From Corynebacterium meridianum (GTDB lineage: Bacteria; Actinomycetota; Actinomycetes; Mycobacteriales; Mycobacteriaceae), in contig NZ_JAEIOS010000011.1 of assembly GCF_016342265.1 (NCBI RefSeq), forward strand, positions 496,001-560,000: a DNA stretch of 64,000 nucleotides. Reading direction: 5' to 3'. The translations under genes were made by a program, and so were the position numbers. Numbering within the stretch: the stretch's first letter is position 1; every line of letters begins with the position of its first letter. A model generated the notes under the pieces. The model was not told the DNA's origin and ran no database searches. It worked only from the letters and a program-made list of their open reading frames with translations. Positions 28,522 to 38,320 of the stretch are shown piece after piece.

Positions 28522-29820
28522 ATGGCGGAGAACACGGAGATAGACTTCCCCACCACCACCGCGGCCCCGACCACGGTGGCGGCGCTCCTCGAGGCCCACG
28601 GCAGTGACCTGTCCTGGCAGCGCGACTTCTACCGTGAGATGCACGCACATCCCGAACTCTCCGGGCACGAGAAGGAGACCGCCGGCCGAATCGCGGCCCA
28701 GCTGACCCGCTTCGACGCGGAGGTGACCACCCACATCGGCGGCTACGGCATCGTCGCCGTCTTCACGAACGGTGAGGGGCCGTGCGTGCTCATGCGCGCG
28801 GATTTCGACGGACTGCCCGTCAAGGAGGAGACGGGTGTCGAGTTCGCCTCGACGGACATCCACACGCAGGACAACGGCTACGTCAGCCCGGTGATGCACG
28901 CGTGCGGGCACGACATGCACACCACCGCTCTGCTGGGTGCCTGCCAGATCCTCGACGAGCACCGTGACGCGTGGCGCGGCACCTTCATCGCCCTGTTCCA
29001 GCCCGCGGAGGAGAACTCCGACGGTGCGATCGCCATGGTCAACGACGGGCTCATGGACATCATCCCCCGTCCCCAGGTCTGCCTGGGGCAGCACATAGTC
29101 CCGGGGCCCGCCGGAACCGTGATGTCGATGCCCGGTGCGGCCCTGGCAGCCTGCGACACCATCACGGTGACGATCCACGGGCGCAGCGCCCACGGTTCCA
29201 TGCCCCACAACTCGATCGACCCGACCTTCATCGCGGCGATGGTCGTGGTGCGGCTCCAGGGCATCGTCGGCAGGGAGGTCTCCCCGGAGGATTTCGCCGT
29301 GATCACCGTGGGCACGCTGAGTTCCGGGCACTCGAACAACACGATTCCGGACACCGCGACCCTGGTGCTCAACTGCCGCTTCTACGACAACGACGTCAAG
29401 CACCGAGTCTACCGGGCCATCGAACGGGTGGTGCGCGCGGAGTGCGCGGCGAGTGGCTGCGAGCGGGACCCGGAGTTCGTCTACTCGGCGCACGGGGACC
29501 TCACCGACAACGATCCGGCGGTGTTCCGGCGGGTCCGGGCGACCTTCGACGCGGTGTTCGGTGAGGATTCCGTCGACGCCCGGCGGTGGACGGCATCAGA
29601 GGACTTCTGCGACATCCCGAACGCGTTCGAGGTCCCCTACCTGTTCTGGACGGTCGGGGTCACCCCCCGCGAGCAGTGGGCCGCGGCTGAGGCGGCGGGC
29701 CGGATCAGCCGGGACATCCCGACGAACCACTCCGGCACGTTCCTGCCCGACTACGCCCCCTCTGTCGACGCCTCGACCCGGGCGGCAGCGGCGGCTGTGC
29801 TGAGTTACCTGGGCCGCTGA
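28522..29820 (+). CDS. M20 family amidohydrolase (N-acyl-amino-acid hydrolase type)
   Basis: A metal-dependent cytoplasmic hydrolase of peptidase family M20D, which removes acyl groups from amino acids (hippurate or N-acetyl-amino-acid type). The 432-residue protein shows FYREMHAHPELSGHEKET, the metal-site MRADFDGLPVKEETG, the motif VMHACGHDMHTTALLG with the bridging Cys and His, and LFQPAEENSDGA with the catalytic Glu. The dimerisation segment ITVTIHGRSAHGS follows. AGGAG precedes the ATG. The substrate cannot be deduced. A strong terminator closes the gene. Confidence 0.9.
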   Translation: MAENTEIDFPTTTAAPTTVAALLEAHGSDLSWQRDFYREMHAHPELSGHEKETAGRIAAQLTRFDAEVTTHIGGYGIVAVFTNGEGPCVLMRADFDGLPVKEETGVEFASTDIHTQDNGYVSPVMHACGHDMHTTALLGACQILDEHRDAWRGTFIALFQPAEENSDGAIAMVNDGLMDIIPRPQVCLGQHIVPGPAGTVMSMPGAALAACDTITVTIHGRSAHGSMPHNSIDPTFIAAMVVVRLQGIVGREVSPEDFAVITVGTLSSGHSNNTIPDTATLVLNCRFYDNDVKHRVYRAIERVVRAECAASGCERDPEFVYSAHGDLTDNDPAVFRRVRATFDAVFGEDSVDARRWTASEDFCDIPNAFEVPYLFWTVGVTPREQWAAAEAAGRISRDIPTNHSGTFLPDYAPSVDASTRAAAAAVLSYLGR

Positions 29821-29851
29821 CCCGTACCGCGGGCCCGACCGGCGAACGACA

Positions 29852-29906
29852 ACGGCGCCCCACGACCTGTTCCGGATTCACCGGAGGAAAGGTCGTGGGG
29901 CGCCGT
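29852..29906. terminator. Strong bidirectional terminator between the amidohydrolase gene and glgP
   Basis: Seventeen-base perfect arms (29852-29868 ACGGCGCCCCACGACCT and 29890-29906) sit between convergent genes. It is among the longest stems in the window. Confidence 0.85.
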
Positions 29907-29946
29907 CCGCGTGCGGCGGGTCACTCCTGCCGCACGGCGGAGCCGA

Positions 29947-32523
29947 TCAGGGGTGGTAGGTGATGAGACCGAGTTCCGCGGGGCTGACGAGCAACGGGTG
30001 GGAGGGGATCACCCGGGCGGTGAAACCGATGTCTCCGGGACGGTCGCTGGGCAGGGTGACGGTGTAGCCGTCATCCGCGCGGGCCATGTCGAACACCTCG
30101 GGGGACTCGAGGGTGCCGACCGGTGTGCGGAGGCCCTTGACCAGTTGCACGGTCACATCATCCGGGTTCAGTCCACCCAGGTCTGCGGAGACGGTGAACG
30201 TCATCGGCTCACCGGCGAGGAGCCGGCAGTCCGACTGGGTGGAAACGCCGTTGACCCTGAGGTCGTGCAGCTGGACGGCGTTCCAGTTCCCGCGGACCCG
30301 CTCCATCCAGTCGACGAACGCCGAAGCGTCGCCGTCGTTCTCCATGATGAGCCGCGCGGAGGTGTCGGCCGGGCGGTAGTACCCCTCCGTGTAGTCGCGG
30401 ACCATGCGGAAGGAGGTGACCATCGGGGACAGGGTGGTCAGCGAACGGCGCACCATCTCGAGCCAGCGGCGCGGGATGCCCTCGTCGTCGCGGTCGTAGA
30501 ACAGCGGCGCGATCTCGTACTCGAGCAGGTCGTAGAGGGCCTGGGCCTCCAGATTGTCCCGGTGGTCGAGGTCCTGGGTGTGCACCGTCGGGATCGTCCA
30601 GCCGTAGCCCTCCTGCGGCATCTCGTCCCACCAGCCGTCGGAGACCGACAGGGTGAGGCAGCCGTTCATGACGGCCTTCATGCCCGATGTTCCGGAGGCC
30701 TCCTGCGGGCGGACCGGGTTATTCAGCCAGATGTCCGCGCCGGAGATCAGGTAGCCGGCTAGTCCGATGTCGTAGTCGGGCAGGAAGATGAACTTGTCCC
30801 GCAGGCCGGCGTCATCGGCGAACTGGATGACCTGCTGCATGAGTTGCTTGCCGCCCTCGTCGTGCGGGTGCGCCTTTCCGGCGATCACGAACTGGACGGG
30901 CCGCTCCGGGTTGGTCAGGATCCGGCGCAGCCGCTCCGGGTTGCGGAGCATCAGGGTGAGCCGCTTGTAGGTGGACACGCGACGTGCGAAGCCGACGGTG
31001 AGCACCTCGGGGTCGAGGACGTTGCGGGTCCAGTACAGCTGGGCCTCCTGCTGCCCACGGATCAGGCACGAGGAGTGGACCGCTTCCCTCGCCACGGCTA
31101 CGAGGTCGTGGCGCAGACCGTTGCGTGCCGCCCACAGCTCATCGTCGCTCACGGCGTCCGGGTGGTCCCAGACGTCGGTGGAGGTGAGGTCGGCGTCGCC
31201 GGAGATCTTCGCGATGATCTCGGCCATCTCGGGCTTCACCCACGTCGGGAGATGGACGCCGTTTGTCACGGATCCGATCGGGACCTCGTCGCCGTGCCAG
31301 CCCGGGTAGAGGGAGGCGAACATGCCTCGGGAGACCTCACCGTGCAGCTTCGCCACGCCGTTCGCGTGCTGCGACAGGCGCAGACCGAGGTGCGCCATGT
31401 TGAACATTCCCGGGGTGGCCTCCGCGCCGAGCTCCAGCGCGCGACCGATCGGGACACCCGGGCACAGGTGACGGGAGGGATCCTGTCCCTCACCGAGGTA
31501 GCGGCGCACGAGATCGACGGAGAAACGGTCGATTCCGGCCGGGACAGGGGTGTGGGTGGTGAAGATGTTGGCGGCACGGACCTGGGCGAGGGCGGCGTCG
31601 AAGGACTGCCCCTCCTCCATGCGCTCCCGGATCCGCTCGAGACCGAGGAAACCGGCGTGTCCCTCGTTGAGGTGCGCGACACGGGGACGGGAGAGGCCAC
31701 GGACGGCACAGAATGCGTTGACGGCGCGCACGCCGCCGACGCCGAGGACGAGCTCCTGCTTGATCCGGTGCTCACTGTCGCCGCCGTAGAGGCGGTCGGT
31801 GACCTCCTGCATGCCGGGCGGGTTGTCGTCGATGTTCGTGTCCAGCAGCAGCAGCGGGATCCGTCCCACGTGGGCGATCCACAGGGCGATGACGATGTCG
31901 CGCCCGTCGGGGTAGGCGACGGTCACCTTGATCTGCTCACCGTCGGCGTCAGTGACGCGCTCGATGGGCAGGTCCTCGGGGTTGTGGTACTCGTACCGTT
32001 CCTGCTGCCAGCCGTCCGCGGACAGCGACTGGGTGAAGTACCCGAAGGAATACAGCAGACCGACACCGATCAGCGGGACGCCGAGGTCGGAGGCGGACTT
32101 CATGTGGTCGCCCGCGAGAACGCCGAGTCCGCCCGAGTAGATGGGCAGCGAGGGGTGGATGCCGAATTCCATGGAGAAGTACGCCGCCACGGGGTCCGTG
32201 GAGGTCGCGGCCGCCTCGGCCGAGTGGGTCTTCTGGTACCAGAAGTTGCCGCCCAGGTAGTCGTCGAGATCCTCGACCTCAGCCTTCATCCGGTCGATGA
32301 AGTCCTTGTCGGCGGCAAGTTCCTGCAGCCGGGAATTGCTCACCCGGTGCAGCATCATCTTGGGGTTCTCCCCCAGTTCCTCCCAGAGGAGAGGATCGAT
32401 GGACTCGAAGAGCTCGCGGGTGGAATCCCGCCAGGACCAGCGCAGATTCAGTGCGAGACGACGCAGGGGCAGCAGCGCCGTCGGGGTGTTGTGGGATATA
32501 TGGACGTTTCCTGAAGAAATCAC
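29947..32523 (-). CDS. glgP: Glycogen/alpha-glucan phosphorylase GlgP
   Basis: GlgP releases glucose-1-phosphate from glycogen or maltodextrin ends with pyridoxal phosphate. The 858-residue protein is of the actinobacterial type, with an N-terminal DUF3417 domain (about 1-115, NLRWSWRDSTRELFE) before the GT35 catalytic body. The YFSMEFGIHPSLPIYSGGLG segment and the cofactor loop EASGTSGMKAVMNG, with the Lys that binds PLP, are both present. The GTG at 32521-32523 has AAGG upstream. GlgX and TreY-TreZ elsewhere in the window act on the same polymer. Confidence 0.93.
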   Translation of the reverse strand: MISSGNVHISHNTPTALLPLRRLALNLRWSWRDSTRELFESIDPLLWEELGENPKMMLHRVSNSRLQELAADKDFIDRMKAEVEDLDDYLGGNFWYQKTHSAEAAATSTDPVAAYFSMEFGIHPSLPIYSGGLGVLAGDHMKSASDLGVPLIGVGLLYSFGYFTQSLSADGWQQERYEYHNPEDLPIERVTDADGEQIKVTVAYPDGRDIVIALWIAHVGRIPLLLLDTNIDDNPPGMQEVTDRLYGGDSEHRIKQELVLGVGGVRAVNAFCAVRGLSRPRVAHLNEGHAGFLGLERIRERMEEGQSFDAALAQVRAANIFTTHTPVPAGIDRFSVDLVRRYLGEGQDPSRHLCPGVPIGRALELGAEATPGMFNMAHLGLRLSQHANGVAKLHGEVSRGMFASLYPGWHGDEVPIGSVTNGVHLPTWVKPEMAEIIAKISGDADLTSTDVWDHPDAVSDDELWAARNGLRHDLVAVAREAVHSSCLIRGQQEAQLYWTRNVLDPEVLTVGFARRVSTYKRLTLMLRNPERLRRILTNPERPVQFVIAGKAHPHDEGGKQLMQQVIQFADDAGLRDKFIFLPDYDIGLAGYLISGADIWLNNPVRPQEASGTSGMKAVMNGCLTLSVSDGWWDEMPQEGYGWTIPTVHTQDLDHRDNLEAQALYDLLEYEIAPLFYDRDDEGIPRRWLEMVRRSLTTLSPMVTSFRMVRDYTEGYYRPADTSARLIMENDGDASAFVDWMERVRGNWNAVQLHDLRVNGVSTQSDCRLLAGEPMTFTVSADLGGLNPDDVTVQLVKGLRTPVGTLESPEVFDMARADDGYTVTLPSDRPGDIGFTARVIPSHPLLVSPAELGLITYHP

Positions 32524-32611
32524 TTGTTCAACCTTACGTTAGCGTTCGCGTTTCCATGGGTGACCGGGGGGCGAGGGTGTACCCGGTGTGCTTTTCCACC
32601 CCTTGTGACGA

Positions 32612-32648
32612 CGAGAACCCGGCTCGCGGTCTGCGGGCCGGGTTCTCG
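32612..32648. terminator. Terminator downstream of pyk
   Basis: Twelve-base arms CGAGAACCCGGC (32612-32623) and GCCGGGTTCTCG (32637-32648) lie about 30 bases after the pyk stop. The remainder of 32524-32676 is the glgP upstream region. Confidence 0.75.
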
Positions 32649-32676
32649 TTGTTGAGCAGGGATGGCTTTCGGTCGG

Positions 32677-34101
32677 TCAGGATCCGGAGGAGGTGTTCTC
32701 GCCGAGCAGGTGCACCTGGATCATGTTGGTGTTGCCGCGGATTCCGGGCGGGGTACCCGCGACGACGACCATCATGTCGTCGCGCTTGTACTCGGGCATC
32801 GCCAGGAGAGCCTTGTCGACCTCCCGCATCATGCCGTCGGTGTCCTCGACCTGCGGGCAGAGGAAGGTCTCGGCACCCCAGGTCAGCGCGAGCTGCGAGC
32901 GGACAGCCGGATCCGGGGTGAACACCAGCAGCGGCAGCTGCGAATGGAGCCGGGCGACCCGCTTCGCGGTGTCACCGGAGGAGGTGAACGCCACGAGGGC
33001 CTTCGCGTTGAGGCGCTCGGCGATGTCGCGGGCGGAGTAGCTGATCACGCCACGCTTGGTGCGCGGAATGTGGCTGAGCGGCGGGACGCTGCCCGCGGAC
33101 TCCGCGGTCCGCACGATCCGGGCCATGGTGCGCACGGTGTTCTGCGGGTCGCGGCCGACGGAGGTCTCTCCGGAGAGCATGACGGCGTCCGCGCCGTCGA
33201 GGACGGCGTTGGCGACGTCGGAGGCTTCCGCGCGGGTCGGTCGGGAGTTCTCGATCATGGAGTCGAGCATCTGGGTGGCCACGATGACCGGCTTGGCGTT
33301 CTCGCGGGCGATCTGGATGGCGCGCTTCTGCATGAGCGGCACCTCCTCCAGCGGCACCTCGACGCCGAGGTCACCGCGGGCGACCATGATGGCGTCGAAG
33401 GCGAGGATGATCGATTCGAGCGCGTCGATGGCCTCCGGCTTCTCGAGCTTGGCGATGACCGGGACGCGGCGTCCGACCTCGTCCATCACCTCGTGCACGA
33501 GCTCGATGTCGGCCGGGGAACGGACGAAGGAGAGCGCGATGAAGTCGACGCCGAGTTTCAGCGCGAACTTGAGGTCCGCGATGTCCTTCTCGGAGAGCGC
33601 GGGGACGGAGATGTCCATGCCGGGCAGCGAGACGCCCTTGTTGTTGGACACCTCACCGCCCTCGATGACCTCGCAGACGACGTCGTTGCCGTCGACCTCG
33701 ACGCACACGAGACCGACCTTGCCGTCGTCCACCAGGAGCCGGTCGCCGGGCTGGGCGTCCTTGGCCAGGTTCTTGTAGGTGGTGGACACGCGGTCGTGGG
33801 TGCCGACCACGTCGTCGACCGTGATGCGCACGGTTTCGCCGGTGGCCCACATCTGCGGACCGTCGGCGAAGCGGCCGAGACGGATCTTCGGCCCCTGCAG
33901 GTCGGCGAGGATACCGATGGCGCGCCCGGAGGCGTCGGTCGCTTCGCGTACCCACCTGTAGTTCTGTTCATGGTCTGGGTAGTCACCGTGCGAGAAGTTG
34001 AGGCGGGCGACATTCATGCCCGCGTCAACCAGGGATTCGATCCCTTCTTTGCTCGCAACGGCAGGTCCGAGGGTGCATACAATCTTGGTTCGTCTATCCA
34101 C
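32677..34101 (-). CDS. pyk: Pyruvate kinase
   Basis: Pyruvate kinase converts phosphoenolpyruvate and ADP to pyruvate and ATP. The 474-residue protein starts RRTKIVCTLGPA and has the substrate-site sequence MNVARLNFSHGDY. It carries the signature IAKLEKPEAIDAL, with the catalytic Lys, and the metal-binding IMVARGDLGVEVPLEEV. The regulatory C-domain is present. The GTG (34099-34101) gives the family start; the frame is open to 34239 but those codons look random. Upstream lies lgt on the same strand, with a 230-base gap. Confidence 0.97.
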   Translation of the reverse strand: MDRRTKIVCTLGPAVASKEGIESLVDAGMNVARLNFSHGDYPDHEQNYRWVREATDASGRAIGILADLQGPKIRLGRFADGPQMWATGETVRITVDDVVGTHDRVSTTYKNLAKDAQPGDRLLVDDGKVGLVCVEVDGNDVVCEVIEGGEVSNNKGVSLPGMDISVPALSEKDIADLKFALKLGVDFIALSFVRSPADIELVHEVMDEVGRRVPVIAKLEKPEAIDALESIILAFDAIMVARGDLGVEVPLEEVPLMQKRAIQIARENAKPVIVATQMLDSMIENSRPTRAEASDVANAVLDGADAVMLSGETSVGRDPQNTVRTMARIVRTAESAGSVPPLSHIPRTKRGVISYSARDIAERLNAKALVAFTSSGDTAKRVARLHSQLPLLVFTPDPAVRSQLALTWGAETFLCPQVEDTDGMMREVDKALLAMPEYKRDDMMVVVAGTPPGIRGNTNMIQVHLLGENTSSGS

Positions 34102-34331
34102 GTCCCCGACTGTAGTCCCCCGGCTCCGGAAACGCCGCCGGTCGAGGCCGGTCGGCCACCTCCGTCGCACGTCACGGGCTGTCTGTGAAGCCCGACACAG
34201 TCCTCCCGGAACCCGCACGAAACTCCCACAACCAGGCACAAACAGACACGTTCGGGCGCAAACAGTCAGGGGTGGCGGTCCGTCACGCGGTGTTCGCGAT
34301 ACTGCTCACACCGCTCGGCCGAGTCGAGAAT
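34102..34331 (-). promoter_or_regulatory. Intergenic region between lgt and pyk
   Basis: This 230-base gap should contain the pyk promoter. The only structure I see is a small hairpin CGGGCT-N8-AGCCCG (34175-34194). No gene is credible here. Confidence 0.3.
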
Positions 34332-35336
34332 TCACCGTCCCGTCGCTGGTCCGTCAGCTTCCGGCCCGGGTCCCGACACACGGGAGCCACCGCGACGGTC
34401 GCCTGTGACCGTATCTCCCGTACCGGAGACGGGGTCGACTCCCGCGGAGTCGGTTCCCTCCGTGCGGGAGCCGTCCCCCCGCGGATCGACGACCTCCGGC
34501 TCCTCCCTCTTCCCCCGGATCAGGAGCAGGAACAGGACTCCCCCGATGAACAGCAGTGTCGACGTCACCGTGTTCACCCGGAACCCGAGGATGTGGTTCG
34601 CCGGGTCAGAGCGCATGAGCTCGACCCAGAACCGTCCCGCCGCGTAGGCCGCGACGTAGAGGGCGAAGACCCGGCCGTGTCCCATCCGGAAGCGTCGGTC
34701 GGCCCAGAGCAGCAGCACGACCATCCCGAGGTTCCACAGCAGTTCGTACAGGAACGTCGGGTGCACCACCGTGAGCACCTCACCCGTGGAACGCCCGGTG
34801 AGCGGCGCGGTGGCGCCGGTCTCGTCGACCCTCCGGTAGATCTCGAGGCCCCACGGCACATCGGTGGGGCGACCGTAGAGTTCCTGGTTGAACCAGTTGC
34901 CGAGTCTGCCGATGGCCTGGGCGAGGATGATGCCCGGTGCCGCCGCATCGGCCAGCGGGGCGAAGGGCAGACCCCTGCGCCGCATCATGATCCAGACGCC
35001 GAGCGCACCGAGGGTCACGGCCCCCATGATCCCCAGGCCACCGTTGGTGACCATGAACACCTGGACCAGATCGCAGTTGGAGCAGAAGTACGAGTCGTAG
35101 TCGGTGATGACGTGGTAGAGCCTGCCTCCGATGATCCCGAGGATGACGGAGATGCCTGCGGCGTCCATGACTATCTCGGGGTTGCCGCCGCGCGCGGCGT
35201 AGCGGGCACGCGTGAGAAAGATGGCGGCGATGATGCCGGTGACGATGCACAGGGCATAGGCCCGGATGGGGAGAAAACCGAGGTGCCAGACGCCCTGGGG
35301 CGGTGAGGGGATTGTGGCGAGAAGTGTGGTGGTCAC
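34332..35336 (-). CDS. lgt: Prolipoprotein diacylglyceryl transferase
   Basis: Lgt attaches diacylglycerol to the lipobox cysteine of prolipoproteins in the membrane. The 334-residue sequence has about seven hydrophobic segments, the GGLGIMGA motif, the signature [17 protein letters not shown] with the essential Arg and Asn, and [12 protein letters not shown]. It ends with a charged Gly/Asp-rich tail of about 55 residues (from [15 protein letters not shown]). The GTG 35334-35336 ([20 protein letters not shown]) fits the family start; the upstream frame to 35474 runs into a terminator. Four lipoprotein-type genes lie in this window. Confidence 0.95.
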   Translation of the reverse strand: MTTTLLATIPSPPQGVWHLGFLPIRAYALCIVTGIIAAIFLTRARYAARGGNPEIVMDAAGISVILGIIGGRLYHVITDYDSYFCSNCDLVQVFMVTNGGLGIMGAVTLGALGVWIMMRRRGLPFAPLADAAAPGIILAQAIGRLGNWFNQELYGRPTDVPWGLEIYRRVDETGATAPLTGRSTGEVLTVVHPTFLYELLWNLGMVVLLLWADRRFRMGHGRVFALYVAAYAAGRFWVELMRSDPANHILGFRVNTVTSTLLFIGGVLFLLLIRGKREEPEVVDPRGDGSRTEGTDSAGVDPVSGTGDTVTGDRRGGSRVSGPGPEADGPATGR

Positions 35337-35451
35337 GAGATGGGAACCTGTCTGCCGGTGCGGAAACTGTGGCGACGGGGGGCACCTGCGGGTGGGTCGT
35401 GTCCCGTCGAACTGACCAGACCAGTGTGCCCTATCCCGGCCCGACCACCCA

Positions 35452-35493
35452 AGAAGGGAGGGGCACACCGGCACGGGTGTGCCCCTCCCTTCT
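35452..35493. terminator. Terminator between a lipoprotein gene and lgt
   Basis: Seventeen-base arms (35452-35468 and 35477-35493, AGAAGGGAGGGGCACAC and complement) enclose an eight-base loop. T-rich sequence follows on the plus side. It closes the lipoprotein gene that ends at 35513. Confidence 0.85.
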
Positions 35494-35512
35494 TTCGGCC
35501 GTCGCCTACGGA

Positions 35513-36628
35513 CTACTGCTCGGCGGATTCCCCACCGGGGTTCTCCGGATCCTGGATCTCCGGAGCCTGCTCCGGAATCTCCGGGGCGTCTACCTCCGGG
35601 GCCTCGATGTCCGGGTTCTCCGGGGCCTCCTCCTGGCTAGTGCCCTCCTGCTGGGCGACCAGCTTCTCGACGGTCGCATTGTTCGGTGGCGGCACCATGC
35701 GTACCGCACGGGAGGACGCGGCTCCGGATTCGAGTGCCGCGCTGATCAGCGCGTAGAAGTTGTCCTCGTTCGGGTTCTCCGCCATCTTCCCGGCGGAATC
35801 CGCCGCCGCTCGGTAGGTCTCGGCGAGCTTCGGACGGTGCCAGACCAGCGGGTCGAGGGCCCGGCGTTCCGCGGGCGTCGCGTCCTCGGGGATCTTCCAG
35901 TCATCGAAGCCGTCGGCGATCTCACCGATCGCATCGGCGATCACGCGGTAGTCGTCGGAACTGATGTCGGGTAGTTCCGTGCCCGGCAGCGGCGGGTTCT
36001 CCAGCGGGAGAATCTCGATGACCCGGGCGAATTCCTCGTTGTCCCGGATGCTCTCGCCCTGGGTGAGATTCATGAAGTCGATGTAGGCCGTCACGATCTT
36101 GTCCTCGGCGACGTCCACGTCGGGATCGAAGGCACCGCACACCGGGGCGGCGTCGAACTGCTCCCGCTGATCTCCTTCGAGTCCCTCAACGAAGGAGAAG
36201 AAGCTCTCGACACCCTCGGCACCGCCGTCCATCGCCATCGGGGGGATCTCGGCGTCGTTGGTCAGCTGCTCCTGAACGGTCATGTCAGGGGTGGTGTCGA
36301 CGGCGGCGTCGATGAGCCGCGTGGCGGTCGAGTACTGCTCTGCAGCCTCACCCTCGGCATCGCCTTCTACCGCCCGCAGCTTGTCCTGCGCGGTTACCAG
36401 GTATTCGTGCGTGCCTGCCAGCAGACGCCCGTCACCCGCGTCGGTCTGGGCCGCGGCGAGACTGTAGAACGCGTTGCACAGCGCACCGATCACTGTGTCA
36501 TCTTTCTGGGCGTCCGAGCTGGAGCAGCCGGTCAGGACGAGGGCCGTCGCCGACAACGTCGCGACGGAGGTACGGAGCACCGTCGAGCGCCGACGGGCGG
36601 AATTGTGGTTTTGGGGTGAGATGGTCAT
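35513..36628 (-). CDS. Lipoprotein of unknown function with a Pro/Glu tail
   Basis: The 371-residue product begins [20 protein letters not shown] and has a hydrophobic segment ending in the lipobox VLTGC, so it should be lipid-anchored outside the membrane. The mature part looks mostly alpha-helical, with two cysteines (ALCNAF and PVCGAF). The last 45 residues are a low-complexity tail of Pro/Glu units ([20 protein letters not shown]). I recognise no family. The ATG 36626-36628 was chosen because it places the signal peptide correctly. It lies 55 bases downstream of the trpC homologue. Confidence 0.8.
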   Translation of the reverse strand: MTISPQNHNSARRRSTVLRTSVATLSATALVLTGCSSSDAQKDDTVIGALCNAFYSLAAAQTDAGDGRLLAGTHEYLVTAQDKLRAVEGDAEGEAAEQYSTATRLIDAAVDTTPDMTVQEQLTNDAEIPPMAMDGGAEGVESFFSFVEGLEGDQREQFDAAPVCGAFDPDVDVAEDKIVTAYIDFMNLTQGESIRDNEEFARVIEILPLENPPLPGTELPDISSDDYRVIADAIGEIADGFDDWKIPEDATPAERRALDPLVWHRPKLAETYRAAADSAGKMAENPNEDNFYALISAALESGAASSRAVRMVPPPNNATVEKLVAQQEGTSQEEAPENPDIEAPEVDAPEIPEQAPEIQDPENPGGESAEQ

Positions 36629-36683
36629 GCGCTCCAGTGTGACTGTCCGGGGACCGGGCGGCAACTTCAGGTGTGAATCGGGT

Positions 36684-37493
36684 TCACCACGCGGAAGGGC
36701 ACGCCGGGTGTTGTCCAGCCGTGACCAGTGTCCGGCACATTCCCGCGGGGTCCTCCGCTGTGACGAGTTCCTCACCGATGACGACGGCGTCCGCACCGGA
36801 TCCCGCGTAGCTCATCAGATCCCGCGCCGTCCGGACCCCGGACAGGGCGACCCGGATGGTGCCGCGGGGTAGACCCGGTGCGATCTCCGCGAACGCCTCC
36901 CGATTGATCGTCAGGGTCCGTAGATCCCGGGCATTGACGCCGACCACCCGCGCGCCGGCCTGAATCGCGCGCGATGCCTCTTCCGGGGTGCGGACCTCGA
37001 CCATGGCGGTCATTCCGAGCGACTGGACCCGGTCGAGCAGTGATTCGAGCCGCGCCTGGTCCAGCGCACTGACCAGCAGAGGAACCATGTCGACTCCGTA
37101 GTAGCGGGCCTCGTGGATCTGGTACGGGTCGAGGATGAAGTCGCGGCACATCACCGGAACCGTGACCGCGCTGCGCACCGCTCGGACATCCTCCAGGGAG
37201 CCGTGGAAACGGCGGCGCTCCGTCTGACACCCGATCAGTCGGGCGCCACCCGCCTCGAAGGCGCAGGCCAGTTCTGCGGGTGACTCTATGAGGGCAATGG
37301 GACCACGGACCGGGTTCGCCCGTTTCAGCTCTGCGATGACGCCGCAGCCGGGCTGGGTGAGTGCTGCGATAGCGTCCCGCGGCGGTTCAACGTCGCGGGA
37401 GCGGGCCTTCATCTCCCTGAACGGCACGACGGCCTCTCGCGCGGCGACGTCCTCAACGACGCCGGCGATGATCTGATCGAAAACCGTGGTCAT
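36684..37493 (-). CDS. TrpC homologue (indole-glycerol-phosphate synthase fold) with altered active site
   Basis: The 269-residue protein aligns along its whole length with indole-3-glycerol-phosphate synthase, which closes the indole ring in tryptophan synthesis. Conserved parts include VIAELKR (Glu55, Lys57), SLEDV, DPYQIHEAR, GMTAMVEV (Glu166) and VVGVNARDL (Asn187). Two key positions differ. The catalytic Lys of the usual RKDF is Arg117 (MCRDF), and the Glu of the usual ESG is Leu217 (ALSG). The usual KRASPSKG is KRANPVRG, and SVLTE is GCQTE. I doubt it makes indole-glycerol phosphate; it may be a remnant or have a new task. It follows the Trp-associated membrane gene, as trpC does in mycobacteria. 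Confidence 0.85.
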   Translation of the reverse strand: MTTVFDQIIAGVVEDVAAREAVVPFREMKARSRDVEPPRDAIAALTQPGCGVIAELKRANPVRGPIALIESPAELACAFEAGGARLIGCQTERRRFHGSLEDVRAVRSAVTVPVMCRDFILDPYQIHEARYYGVDMVPLLVSALDQARLESLLDRVQSLGMTAMVEVRTPEEASRAIQAGARVVGVNARDLRTLTINREAFAEIAPGLPRGTIRVALSGVRTARDLMSYAGSGADAVVIGEELVTAEDPAGMCRTLVTAGQHPACPSAW

Positions 37494-37648
37494 GTTTGAT
37501 CCGTCCGCGTGCGGCCCCCGACGGTCAGCCCCGTCGGTGTTCAGGGACAAGGCTAACCGCTGCCCCGTCGCCCGGCGAAATTACCCTGACAAACCGCCCC
37601 ACAGAATACCCCCACAAATCCCCTCCGAAAGAACATGGAATCACGGAA
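37494..37648 (-). promoter_or_regulatory. Upstream region of the trpC homologue
   Basis: A 155-base gap after the membrane gene. A hairpin CCGACGG-N6-CCGTCGG (37518-37537) lies just upstream of the trpC homologue. There is no T-tract, so it may be a leader structure rather than a terminator. Confidence 0.35.
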
Positions 37649-38320
37649 TCACCGCCCGAAAGTACCCCCGAAACCCTCCCCCTGGTCGTCAGTGGGGTCG
37701 ATGTCCGCATCGAGCGCATCCCAGAGCACCCGCCCGGAATCCGGCGATTCCTCGAGATCCTGCTCCAGCCGTGCCTGCCGGGCGCCCGGCGTGACATATC
37801 TGCTGGATCCCGACCGGCCCGTGCCGCCGGGTCGTAGTACGAGAAGCACTCCACCGACGAGAGCCAGTGCGGACCCTATGAACGCAACCGTGGGGCCCGT
37901 GTGGTGGACGTCCAGGGCGGTCACCGTAGCCCAGTCGCTCAACGTCACCGGCGCGCTGGCCTTCTGTGTCGCGGCGCCCGAGGTGAGCAGCATCCGGGCC
38001 CGCTCGGGATCCGGTGAGCCGGCCAGCAACGACAACGGTGCCCAGCTGGCGCCGATCGCCGCGAGTGCCGTCAGTCCCCCGATCCCCCTGCGTGCAGTCC
38101 GCCGCAGCGCGAAGGCCCCGAGCGTGCCGGCGACCAGCACTAGGGCGATCACGGTGACCTGCGAGGCCCACACCGCACCGGGAAGCTCACGGACGGCATC
38201 ACCCGATTTGTCGTCGAACGCCGTCACCGTCACCCACACCAACCGGGAGGACAGCCACAGCAGGACCGCCCCCACCCCGACCGTGAGTGCCGCCACCTGC
38301 GACAGACGTGCGGCGTTCAC
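37649..38320 (-). CDS. Trp biosynthesis-associated membrane protein
   Basis: A 223-residue membrane protein of the actinobacterial family (Trp_oprn_chp) that usually sits between hisI and trpC; its function is not known. Four hydrophobic segments are visible (about residues 8-28, 50-70, 80-100 and 142-162). A cytoplasmic tail of about 55 residues is rich in Gly, Arg and acidic residues. The GTG start (38318-38320) overlaps the hisI stop as GTGA, so it is translated with the his operon. Confidence 0.82.
   Translation of the reverse strand: MNAARLSQVAALTVGVGAVLLWLSSRLVWVTVTAFDDKSGDAVRELPGAVWASQVTVIALVLVAGTLGAFALRRTARRGIGGLTALAAIGASWAPLSLLAGSPDPERARMLLTSGAATQKASAPVTLSDWATVTALDVHHTGPTVAFIGSALALVGGVLLVLRPGGTGRSGSSRYVTPGARQARLEQDLEESPDSGRVLWDALDADIDPTDDQGEGFGGTFGR

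Noticed and set aside
36684-37493. Calling this gene a functional indole-glycerol-phosphate synthase
   Set aside because: The catalytic Lys and the ESG Glu are replaced, so I leave the gene symbol empty.
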